Origin: Eledone cirrhosa
Lineage: Eukaryota > Mollusca > Cephalopoda > Octopoda > Eledonidae
Direction of reading: 5' to 3'
Length of the DNA stretch: 64,000 bases
NCBI GenBank assembly: GCA_964016885.1
Contig: OZ024744.1
Span: 114,958,302-115,022,301 of the forward strand
Shown: positions 22,101-30,246 of the stretch, piece after piece
Layout of the letters: every line of letters begins with the position of its first letter
How positions within the stretch are numbered: the first letter of the stretch is position 1
Made by a program: the position numbers and the translations under genes
Notes under the pieces: model-generated
Told to the model about the DNA's origin: nothing
Database searches by the model: none
What the model saw: only the letters and a program-made list of their open reading frames with translations

Positions 22101-25100
22101 TTGTCGCTGTTGCTGCTGCGGTTGGTGTTGTCATCATTTCTGTTGTCTGACTTGTCGCTGTTGCTGCTGCGGTTGGTGTTGTCATTGTTTCTGTTGTCTG
22201 ACTTGTCGCTGTTGCTGCTGCGGTTGGTGTTGTCATCATTTCTGTTGTCTGACTTGTCGCTGTTACTGCTGCGGTTGGTGTTGTCATTGTTTCTGTTGTC
22301 TGACTTGTCGCTGTTGCTGCTGCGGTTGGTGTTGTCATCATTTCTGTTGTCTGACTTGTCGCTGTTGCTGCTGCGGTTGGTGTTGTCATCATTTCTGTTG
22401 CCTGACTTGTCGCTGTTGCTGCTGCGGTTGGTGTTGTCATCATTTCTGTTGTCTGACTTGTCGCTGTTGCTGCTGCAGTTGGTGTTGTCATCATTTCTGT
22501 TGTCTGTCTTGTCGCTGTTGCTGCTGCGGTTGGTGTTGTCATCATTTCTGTTGTCTGACCTGTCGCTGTTGCTGCTGTGGTTGGTGTTGTCATTGTTTCT
22601 GTTGTCTGACTTGTCGCTGTTGCTGCTGCGGTTGGTGTTGTCATTGTTTCTGTTGTCTGACTTGTCGCTGTTGCTGCTGCGGTTGGTGTTGTCATCATTT
22701 CTGTTGTCTGACTTGTCGCTGTTGCTGCTGCGGTTGGTGTTGTCATTGTTTCTGTTGTCTGACTTGTCGCTGTTGCTGCTGTGGTTGGTGTTGTCATCAT
22801 TTCTGTTGTCTGTCTTGTCGCTGTTGCTGCTGCAGTTGGTGTTGTCATTGTTTCTGTTGTCTGTCTTGTCGCTGTTGCTGCTGCGGTTGGTGTTGTCATC
22901 ATTTCTGTTGTCTGTCTTGTCGCTGTTGCTGCTCCGGTTGGTGTTGTCATTGTTTCTGTTGTCTGTCTTGTCGCTGTTGCTGCTGCGGTTGGTGTTGTCA
23001 TTGTTTCTGTTGTCTGTCTTGTCGCTGTTGCTGCTGCGGTTGGTGTTGTCATTGTTTCTGTTGTCTGACTTGTCGCTGTTGCTGCTGCGGTTGGTGTTGT
23101 CATTGTTTCTGTTGTCTGACTTGTCGCTGTTGCTGCTGCGGTTGGTGTTGTCATCATTTCTGTTGTCTGACTTGTCGCTGTTGCTGCTGCGGTTGGTGTT
23201 GTCATTGTTTCTGTTGTCTGACTTGTCGCTGTTGCTGCTGCGGTTGGTGTTGTCATCATTTCTGTTGTCTGACTTGTCGCTGTTGCTGCTGTGGTTGGTG
23301 TTGTCATCATTTCTGTTGTCTGACTTGTCGCTGTTGCTGCTGCGGTTGGTGTTGTCATCATTTCTGTTGTCTGTCTTGTGGCTGTTGCTGCTGCGGTTGG
23401 TGTTGTCATTGTTTCTGTTGTCTGACTTGTCGCTGTTGCTGCTGCGGTTGGTGTTGTCATCATTTCTGTTGTCTGTCTTGTGGCTGTTGCTGCTGCGGTT
23501 GGTGTTGTCATTGTTTCTGTTGTCTGACTTGTCGCTGTTGCTGCTGTGGTTGGTGTTGTCATCATTTCTGTTGTCTGTCTTGTCGCTGTTGCTGCTGCGG
23601 TTGGTGTTGTCATCATTTCTGTTGTCTGAGTTGTCGCTGTTGCTGCTGTGGTTGGTGTTGTCATCATTTCTGTTATCTGACTTGTCGCTGTTGCTGCTGC
23701 GGTTGGTGTTGTCATCATTTCTGTTGTCTGTCTTGTCGCTGTTGCTGCTGCGGATGGTGTTGTCATCATTTCTGTTGTCTGACTTGTCGCTGTTGCTGCT
23801 GTGGTTGGTGTTGTCATCATTTCTGTTGTCTGACTTGTCGCTGTTGCTGCTGCGGTTGGTGTTGTCATCATTTCTGTTGTCTGTCTTGTCGCTGTTGCTG
23901 CTGCGGATGGTGTTGTCATCGTTTCTGTTGTCTGACTTGTCGCTGTTACTGCTGCGGTTGGTGTTGTCATCATTTCTATTGTCTGACTTGTCGCTGTTGC
24001 TGCTGCAGTTGGTATTGTCATTGTTTCTGTTGTCTGACTTGTCGCTGTTGCTGCTGCGGTTGGTGTTGTCTTCATTTCTGTTGTCTGTCTTGTCGCTGTT
24101 GCTGCTGCGGTTGGTGTTGTCATTGTTTCTGTTGTCTGACTTGTCGCTGTTGCTGCTGCGGTTGGTGTTGTCATCATTTCTGTTGTCTGACTTGTCGCTG
24201 TTGCTGCTGCGGTTGGTGTTGTCATCATTTCTGTTGTCTGACTTGTCGCTGTTGCTGCTGCGGTTGGTGTTGTCATCATTTCTGTTGTCTGACCTGTCGC
24301 TGTTGCTGCTGCGGTTGGTGTTGTCATCATTTCTGTTGTCTGACCTGTCGCTGTTGCTGCTGCGGTTGGTGTTGTCATCATTTCTGTTGTCTGACTTGTC
24401 GCTGTTACTGCTGCGGTTGGTGTTGTCATTGTTTCTGTTGTCTGACTTGTCGCTGTTGCTGCTGCGGTTGGTGTTGTCATCATTTCTGTTGTCTGACTTG
24501 TCGCTGTTGCTGCTGCGGTTGGTGTTGTCATCATTTCTGTTGCCTGACTTGTCGCTGTTGCTGCTGCGGTTGGTGTTGTCATCATTTCTGTTGTCTGACT
24601 TGTCGCTGTTGCTGCTGCAGTTGGTGTTGTCATTGTTTCTGTTGTCTGACTTGTCGCTGTTGCTGCTGCGGTTGGTGTTGTCATCATTTCTGTTGTCTGT
24701 CTTGTCGCTGTTGCTGCTGCAGTTGGTGTTGTCATTGTTTCTGTTGTCTGTCTTGTCGCTGTTGCTGCTGCGGTTGGTGTTGTCATCATTTCTGTTGTCT
24801 GTCTTGTCGCTGTTGCTGCTCCGGTTGGTGTTGTCATTGTTTCTGTTGTCTGTCTTGTCGCTGTTGCTGCTGCGGTTGGTGTTGTCATTGTTTCTGTTGT
24901 CTGTCTTGTCGCTGTTGCTGCTGCGGTTGGTGTTGTCATTGTTTCTGTTGTCTGACTTGTCGCTGTTGCTGCTGCGGTTGGTGTTGTCATTGTTTCTGTT
25001 GTCTGACTTGTCGCTGTTGCTGCTGCGGTTGGTGTTGTCATCATTTCTGTTGTCTGACTTGTCGCTGTTGCTGCTGCGGTTGGTGTTGTCATTGTTTCTG

Positions 25101-28100
25101 TTGTCTGACTTGTCGCTGTTGCTGCTGCGGTTGGTGTTGTCATCATTTCTGTTGTCTGACTTGTCGCTGTTGCTGCTGTGGTTGGTGTTGTCATCATTTC
25201 TGTTGTCTGACTTGTCGCTGTTGCTGCTGCGGTTGGTGTTGTCATCATTTCTGTTGTCTGTCTTGTGGCTGTTGCTGCTGCGGTTGGTGTTGTCATTGTT
25301 TCTGTTGTCTGACTTGTCGCTGTTGCTGCTGCGGTTGGTGTTGTCATCATTTCTGTTGTCTGTCTTGTGGCTGTTGCTGCTGCGGTTGGTGTTGTCATTG
25401 TTTCTGTTGTCTGACTTGTCGCTGTTGCTGCTGTGGTTGGTGTTGTCATCATTTCTGTTGTCTGTCTTGTCGCTGTTGCTGCTGCGGTTGGTGTTGTCAT
25501 CATTTCTGTTGTCTGAGTTGTCGCTGTTGCTGCTGTGGTTGGTGTTGTCATCATTTCTGTTATCTGACTTGTCGCTGTTGCTGCTGCGGTTGGTGTTGTC
25601 ATCATTTCTGTTGTCTGTCTTGTCGCTGTTGCTGCTGCGGATGGTGTTGTGATCATTTCTGTTGTCTGACTTGTCGCTGTTGCTGCTGTGGTTGGTGTTG
25701 TCATCATTTCTGTTGTCTGACTTGTCGCTGTTGCTGCTGCGGTTGGTGTTGTCATCATTTCTGTTGTCTGTCTTGTCGCTGTTGCTGCTGCGGATGGTGT
25801 TGTCATCGTTTCTGTTGTCTGACTTGTCGCTGTTACTGCTGCGGTTGGTGTTGTCATCATTTCTATTGTCTGACTTGTCGCTGTTGCTGCTGCAGTTGGT
25901 ATTGTCATTGTTTCTGTTGTCTGACTTGTCGCTGTTGCTGCTGCGGTTGGTGTTGTCATCATTTCTGTTGTCTGTCTTGTCGCTGTTGCTGCTGCGGTTG
26001 GTGTTGTCATTGTTTCTGTTGTCTGACTTGTCGCTGTTGCTGCTGCGGTTGGTGTTGTCATCATTTCTGTTGTCTGACTTGTCGCTGTTGCTGCTGCGGT
26101 TGGTGTTGTCATCATTTCTGTTGTCTGACTTGTCGCTGTTGCTGCTGCGGTTGGTGTTGTCATCATTTCTGTTGTCTGACCTGTCGCTGTTGCTGCTGCG
26201 GTTGGTGTTGTCATCATTTCTGTTGTCTGACCTGTCGCTGTTGCTGCTGCGGTTGGTGTTGTCATCATTTCTGTTGTCTGACTTGTCGCTGTTACTGCTG
26301 CGGTTGGTGTTGTCATTGTTTCTGTTGTCTGACTTGTCGCTGTTGCTGCTGCGGTTGGTGTTGTCATCATTTCTGTTGTCTGACTTGTCGCTGTTGCTGC
26401 TGCGGTTGGTGTTGTCATCATTTCTGTTGCCTGACTTGTCGCTGTTGCTGCTGCGGTTGGTGTTGTCATCATTTCTGTTGTCTGACTTGTCGCTGTTGCT
26501 GCTGCAGTTGGTGTTGTCATTGTTTCTGTTGTCTGACTTGTCGCTGTTGCTGCTGCGGTTGGTGTTGTCATCATTTCTGTTGTCTGACTTGTCGCTGTTG
26601 CTGCTGCGGTTGGTGTTGTCATCATTTCTGTTGTCTGACTTGTCGCTGTTGCTGCTGCGGTTGGTGTTGTCATTGTTTCTGTTGTCTGACTTGTCGCTGT
26701 TGCTGCTGCGGTTGGTGTTGTCATTGTTTCTGTTGTCTGACTTGTCGCTGTTGCTGCTGTGGTTGGTGTTGTCATCATTTCTGTTGTCTGTCTTGTCGCT
26801 GTTGCTGCTGCGGTTGGTGTTGTCATTGTTTCTGTTGTCTGTCTTGTCGCTGTTGCTGCTGCGGTTGGTGTTGTCATCATTTCTGTTGTCTGTCTTGTTG
26901 CTGTTGCTGTTGCGGTTGGTGTTGTCATTGTTTCTGTTGTCTGTCTTGTCGCTGTTGCTGCTGCGGTTGGTGTTGTCATCATTTCTGTTGTCTGACTTGT
27001 CGCTGTTGCTGCTGTGGTTGGTGTTGTCATCATTTCTGTTGTCTGACTTGTCGCTGTTGCTGCTGCGGTTGGTGTTGTCATCATTTCTGTTGTCTGACTT
27101 GTCGCTGTTGCTGCTGCAGTTGGTGTTGTCATCATTTCTGTTGTCTGACTTGTCGCTGTTGCTGCTGCGGTTGGTGTTGTCAGCATTTCTGTTGTCTGAC
27201 TTGTCGCTGTTGCTGCTGCGGTTGGTGTTGTCATCATTTCTGTTGTCTGACCTGTCGCTGTTGCTGCTGCGGTTGGTGTTGTCATCATTTCTGTTGTCTG
27301 ACTTGTCGCTGTTGCTGCTGCGGTTGGTGTTGTCATCATTTCTGTTGTCTGTCTTGTGGCTGTTGCTGCTGCGGTTGGTGTTGTCATTGTTTCTGTTGTC
27401 TGACTTGTCGCTGTTGCTGCTGCGGTTGGTGTTGTCATCATTTCTGTTGTCTGTCTTGTGGCTGTTGCTGCTGCGGTTGGTGTTGTCATTGTTTCTGTTG
27501 TCTGACTTGTCGCTGTTGCTGCTGTGGTTGGTGTTGTCATTGTTTCTGTTGTCTGACTTGTCGCTGTTGCTGCTGCGGTTGGTGTTGTCATCGTTTCTGT
27601 TGTCTGTCTTGTCGCTGTTGCTGCTGCGGTTGGTGTTGTCATTGTTTCTGTTGTCTGAGTTGTCGCTGTTGCTGCTGCGGTTGGTGTTGTCATCATTTCT
27701 GTTGTCTGTCTTGTCGCTGTTGCTGCTGCGGTTGGTGTTGTCATCATTTCTGTTGTCTGAGTTGTCGCTGTTGCTGCTGTGGTTGGTGTTGTCATCATTT
27801 CTGTTGTCTGTCTTGTCGCTGTTGCTGCTGCGGTTGGTGTTGTCATTGTTTCTGTTGTCTGTCTTGTCGCTGTTGCTGCTGCGGTTGGTGTTGTCGTCAT
27901 TTCTGTTGTCTGACTTGTCGCTGTTGCTGCTGCGGTTGGTGTTGTCATCATTTCTGTTGTCTGACTTGTCGCTGTTGCTGCTGCGGTTGGTGTTGTCATC
28001 ATTTCTGTTGTCTGACTTGTCGCTGTTGCTGCTGCGGTTGGTGTTGTCATCATTTCTGTTGTCTGACTTGTCGCTGTTGCTGCTGCGGTTGGTGTTGTCA

Positions 28101-30246
28101 TCATTTCTGTTGTCTGACCTGTCGCTGTTGCTGCTGCGGTTGGTGTTGTCATCATTTCTGTTGTCTGACCTGTCGCTGTTGCTGCTGCGGTTGGTGTTGT
28201 CATCATTTCTGTTGTCTGACTTGTCTCTGTTGCTGCTGCGGTTGGTGTTGTCATCATTTCTGTTGTCTGACTTGTCGCTGTTACTGCTGCGGTTGGTGTT
28301 GTCATTGTTTCTGTTGTCTGACTTGTCGCTGTTGCTGCTGCGGTTGGTGTTGTCATCATTTCTGTTGTCTGACTTGTCGCTGTTGCTGCTGCGGTTGGTG
28401 TTGTCATCATTTCTGTTGCCTGACTTGTCGCTGTTGCTGCTGCGGTTGGTGTTGTCATCATTTCTGTTGTCTGACTTGTCGCTGTTGCTGCTGCAGTTGG
28501 TGTTGTCATCATTTCTGTTGTCTGTCTTGTCGCTGTTGCTGCTGCGGTTGGTGTTGTCATCATTTCTGTTGTCTGACCTGTCGCTGTTGCTGCTGTGGTT
28601 GGTGTTGTCATTGTTTCTGTTGTCTGACTTGTCGCTGTTGCTGCTGCGGTTGGTGTTGTCATTGTTTCTGTTGTCTGACTTGTCACTGTTGCTGCTGCGG
28701 TTGGTGTTGTCATCATTTCTGTTGCCTGACTTGTCGCTGTTGCTGCTGCGGTTGGTGTTGTCATCATTTCTGTTGTCTGACCTGTCGCTGTTGCTGCTGC
28801 GGTTGGTGTTGTCATCATTTCTGTTGTCTGACTTGTCGCTGTTGCTGCTGCAGTTGGTGTTGTCATCATTTCTGTTGTCTGACTTGTCGCTGTTGCTGCT
28901 GCGGTTGGTGTTGTCATCATTTCTGTTGTCTGACTTGTCGCTGTTGCTGCTGCGGTTGGTGTTGTCATCATTTCTGTTGTCTGTCTTGTTGCTGTTGCTG
29001 CTGCGGTTGGTGTTGTCATTGTTTCTGTTGTCTGACTTGTCGCTGTTGCTGCTGCGGTTGGTGTTGTCATCATTTCTGTTGTCTGTCTTGTCGCTATTGC
29101 TGCTGCTGTTGGTGTTGTCATTGTTTCTGTTGTCTGACTTGTCGCTGTTGCTGCTGCGGTTGGTGTTGTCATTGTTTCTGTTGTCTGACCTGTCGCTGTT
29201 GCTGCTGTGGTTGGTGTTGTCATCATTTCTGTTGTCTGACTTGTCGCTGTTGCTGCTGTGGTTGGTGTTGTCATCATTTCTGTTGTCTGACTTGTCGCTG
29301 TTGCTGCTGCGGTTGGTGTTGTCATCATTCCTGTTGTCTGTCTTGTGGCTGTTGCTGCTGCGGTTGGTGTTGTCATTGTTTCTATTGTCTGACTTGTCGC
29401 TGTTGCTGCTGCGGTTGGTGTTGTCATCATTTCTGTTGTCTGTCTTGTGGCTGTTGCTGCTGCAGTTGGTGTTGTCATCATTTCTGTTGTCTGACTTGTC
29501 GCTGTTGCTGCTGTGGTTGGTGTTGTCATCATTTCTGTTGTCTGACCTGTCGCTGTTGCTGCTGCGGTTGGTGTTGTCATCATTTCTGTTGTCTGAATTG
29601 TCGCTGTTGCTGCTGCGGTTGGTGTTGTCATCATTTCTGTTGTCTGACTTGTCGCTGTTGCTGCTGCGGTTGGTGTTGTCATCATTTCTGTTGTCTGACT
29701 TGTCGCTGTTGCTGCTGCGGTTGGTGTTGTCATCATTTCTGTTGTCTGACTTGTCGCTGTTGCTGCTGCGGTTGGTGTTGTCATCATTTCTGTTGTCTGA
29801 CTTGTCGCTGTTGCTGCTGCGGTTGGTGTTGTCATTGTTTCTGTTGTCTGTCTTGTCGCTGTTGCTGCTGCGGTTGGTGTTGTCATTGTTTCTGTTGTCT
29901 GACCTGTCGCTGTTGTTGCTGCGGTTGGTGTTGTCATCATTTCTGTTGTCTGTCTTGTCGCTGTTGCTGCTGCGGTTGGTGTTGTCATTGTTTCTGTTGT
30001 CTGTCCTGTCGCTGTTGCTGCTGCGGTTGGTGTTGTCATCATTTCTGTTGTCTGACTTGTCGCTGTTGCTGCTGCGGTTGGTGTTGTCATCATTCCTGTT
30101 GTCTGTCTTGTCGCTGTTGCTGCTGCGGTTGGTGTTGTCATTGTTTCTGTTGTCTGACTTGTCGCTGTTGCTGCTGCGGTTGGTGTTGTCATCATTTCTG
30201 TTGTCTGACTTGTCGCTGTTGCTGCTGCGGTTGGTGTTGTCATCAT
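19189..30246 (-). CDS. Candidate mucin-like PTS repeat, third segment
   Basis: After the one-base deletion near 30290 the same 17-residue repeat resumes here, shifted relative to the preceding segment, and runs 3,685 codons without a stop. It ends at TAG 19189-19191, again a CAG-to-TAG change at residue 14 of the unit. Composition is uniform: Thr dominates, with Ala, Pro, Met, Gln and Glu and scattered Arg or Gly at residue 13. Occasional unit-specific changes such as QATE for QTTE (plus GTTGCCTGAC at 22397, 24539, 26426 and 28415) and Ala to Gly at 22932 and 24818 recur at multiples of 51 bp, which shows block duplication rather than independent mutation. There is no transmembrane segment, cysteine cluster or other domain. 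It could be the middle of one giant PTS exon or part of a non-coding satellite. Confidence 0.35.
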   Translation of the reverse strand: MMTTPTAAATATSQTTEMMTTPTAAATATSQTTETMTTPTAAATATRQTTGMMTTPTAAATATSQTTEMMTTPTAAATATGQTTETMTTPTAAATATRQTTEMMTTPTAATTATGQTTETMTTPTAAATATRQTTETMTTPTAAATATSQTTEMMTTPTAAATATSQTTEMMTTPTAAATATSQTTEMMTTPTAAATATSQTTEMMTTPTAAATATIQTTEMMTTPTAAATATGQTTEMMTTPTTAATATSQTTEMMTTPTAAATATRQTTEMMTTPTAAATATSQTIETMTTPTAAATATRQTTGMMTTPTAAATATSQTTEMMTTPTTAATATSQTTEMMTTPTTAATATGQTTETMTTPTAAATATSQTTETMTTPTAAAIATRQTTEMMTTPTAAATATSQTTETMTTPTAAATATRQTTEMMTTPTAAATATSQTTEMMTTPTAAATATSQTTEMMTTPTAAATATSQTTEMMTTPTAAATATGQTTEMMTTPTAAATATSQATEMMTTPTAAATVTSQTTETMTTPTAAATATSQTTETMTTPTTAATATGQTTEMMTTPTAAATATRQTTEMMTTPTAAATATSQTTEMMTTPTAAATATSQATEMMTTPTAAATATSQTTEMMTTPTAAATATSQTTETMTTPTAAVTATSQTTEMMTTPTAAATETSQTTEMMTTPTAAATATGQTTEMMTTPTAAATATGQTTEMMTTPTAAATATSQTTEMMTTPTAAATATSQTTEMMTTPTAAATATSQTTEMMTTPTAAATATSQTTEMTTTPTAAATATRQTTETMTTPTAAATATRQTTEMMTTPTTAATATTQTTEMMTTPTAAATATRQTTEMMTTPTAAATATTQTTETMTTPTAAATATRQTTETMTTPTAAATATSQTTETMTTPTTAATATSQTTETMTTPTAAATATRQTTEMMTTPTAAATATSQTTETMTTPTAAATATRQTTEMMTTPTAAATATSQTTEMMTTPTAAATATGQTTEMMTTPTAAATATSQTTEMLTTPTAAATATSQTTEMMTTPTAAATATSQTTEMMTTPTAAATATSQTTEMMTTPTTAATATSQTTEMMTTPTAAATATRQTTETMTTPTATATATRQTTEMMTTPTAAATATRQTTETMTTPTAAATATRQTTEMMTTPTTAATATSQTTETMTTPTAAATATSQTTETMTTPTAAATATSQTTEMMTTPTAAATATSQTTEMMTTPTAAATATSQTTETMTTPTAAATATSQTTEMMTTPTAAATATSQATEMMTTPTAAATATSQTTEMMTTPTAAATATSQTTETMTTPTAAVTATSQTTEMMTTPTAAATATGQTTEMMTTPTAAATATGQTTEMMTTPTAAATATSQTTEMMTTPTAAATATSQTTEMMTTPTAAATATSQTTETMTTPTAAATATRQTTEMMTTPTAAATATSQTTETMTIPTAAATATSQTIEMMTTPTAAVTATSQTTETMTTPSAAATATRQTTEMMTTPTAAATATSQTTEMMTTPTTAATATSQTTEMITTPSAAATATRQTTEMMTTPTAAATATSQITEMMTTPTTAATATTQTTEMMTTPTAAATATRQTTEMMTTPTTAATATSQTTETMTTPTAAATATRQTTEMMTTPTAAATATSQTTETMTTPTAAATATRQTTEMMTTPTAAATATSQTTEMMTTPTTAATATSQTTEMMTTPTAAATATSQTTETMTTPTAAATATSQTTEMMTTPTAAATATSQTTETMTTPTAAATATSQTTETMTTPTAAATATRQTTETMTTPTAAATATRQTTETMTTPTGAATATRQTTEMMTTPTAAATATRQTTETMTTPTAAATATRQTTEMMTTPTAAATATSQTTETMTTPTAAATATSQTTEMMTTPTAAATATSQATEMMTTPTAAATATSQTTEMMTTPTAAATATSQTTETMTTPTAAVTATSQTTEMMTTPTAAATATGQTTEMMTTPTAAATATGQTTEMMTTPTAAATATSQTTEMMTTPTAAATATSQTTEMMTTPTAAATATSQTTETMTTPTAAATATRQTTEMKTTPTAAATATSQTTETMTIPTAAATATSQTIEMMTTPTAAVTATSQTTETMTTPSAAATATRQTTEMMTTPTAAATATSQTTEMMTTPTTAATATSQTTEMMTTPSAAATATRQTTEMMTTPTAAATATSQITEMMTTPTTAATATTQTTEMMTTPTAAATATRQTTEMMTTPTTAATATSQTTETMTTPTAAATATRQTTEMMTTPTAAATATSQTTETMTTPTAAATATRQTTEMMTTPTAAATATSQTTEMMTTPTTAATATSQTTEMMTTPTAAATATSQTTETMTTPTAAATATSQTTEMMTTPTAAATATSQTTETMTTPTAAATATSQTTETMTTPTAAATATRQTTETMTTPTAAATATRQTTETMTTPTGAATATRQTTEMMTTPTAAATATRQTTETMTTPTAAATATRQTTEMMTTPTTAATATSQTTETMTTPTAAATATSQTTEMMTTPTAAATATSQTTETMTTPTAAATATSQTTETMTTPTTAATATGQTTEMMTTPTAAATATRQTTEMMTTPTAAATATSQTTEMMTTPTAAATATSQATEMMTTPTAAATATSQTTEMMTTPTAAATATSQTTETMTTPTAAVTATSQTTEMMTTPTAAATATSQTTETMTTPTAAATATSQTTEMMTTPTAAATATSQTTETMTTPTAAATATSQTTEMMTTPTAAATATSQTTETMTTPTAAATATRQTTEMMTTPTAAATATSQTTETMTIPTAAATATSQTTEMMTTPTAAVTATSQTTETMTTPTAAATATRQTTEMMTTPTAAATATSQTTEMMTTPTAAATATTQTTEMMTTPTAAATATRQTTEMMTTPTTAATATSQTTEMMTTPTAAATATTQTTEMTTTPTAAATATSQTTEMMTTPTTAATATSQTTEMMTTPTAAATATSQTTETMTTPTAAATATSQTTEMMTTPTTAATATSQTTEMMTKPTAAATATSQTTEMMTTPTAAATATRQTTEMMTTPTAAATATSQTTEMMTTPTAAATATSQTTETMTTPTAAATATSQTTEMMTTPTTAATATRQTTETMTTPTAAATATSQTTETMTTPTAAATATRQTTEMMTTPTAAATATSQTTEMMTTPTAAATATRQTTETMTTPTAAATATSQTTEMMTTPTTAATATRQTTETMTTPTAAATATSQTTETMTTPTAAATATSQTTEMMTTPTAAATATGQTTETMTTPTAAATATSQTTEMMTTPTAAATATSQTTETMTTPTAAATATRQTTEMMTTPTATATATSQTTEMMTTPTAATTATSQTTETMTTPTAAATATSQTTEMMTTPTTAATATSQTTETMTTPTAAATATSQTTEMMTTPTAAATATSQTTEMMTTPTAAATATSQTTEMMTTPTAAATATSQTTEMMTTPTAAATATRQTTEMMTTPTAAVTATSQTTEMMTTPTAAAAATGQTTETMTTPTAAATATSQTTETMTTPTAAATATSQTTEMMTTPTAAATATSQTTEMMTTPTAAATATSQTTEMMTTPTAAATATSQTTEMMTTPTAAATATSQTTEMMTTPTTAATATSQTTETMTTPTAAATATSQTTEMMTTPTAAATATSQTTETMTTPTAAATATTQTTEMMTTPTAAATATS
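22700..26580. repeat. Higher-order repeat, two copies of 1,887 bp (37 units)
   Basis: Four rare variants recur exactly 1,887 bp apart: GCTCCGGTTG at 22931 and 24818, TGTTATCTGA at 23671 and 25558, CTATTGTCTG at 23976 and 25863, and GTTGCCTG at 24539 and 26426. The two copies lie directly in tandem. Confidence 0.9.

Noticed and set aside
22781..23068. Short plus-strand hydrophobic frame (VGVVIISVVCLVAVAAA) resembling membrane segments; also at 26759-26995
   Set aside because: It is open only where adjacent units carry GTCTTG instead of GACTTG. The consensus unit has TGA in this frame.
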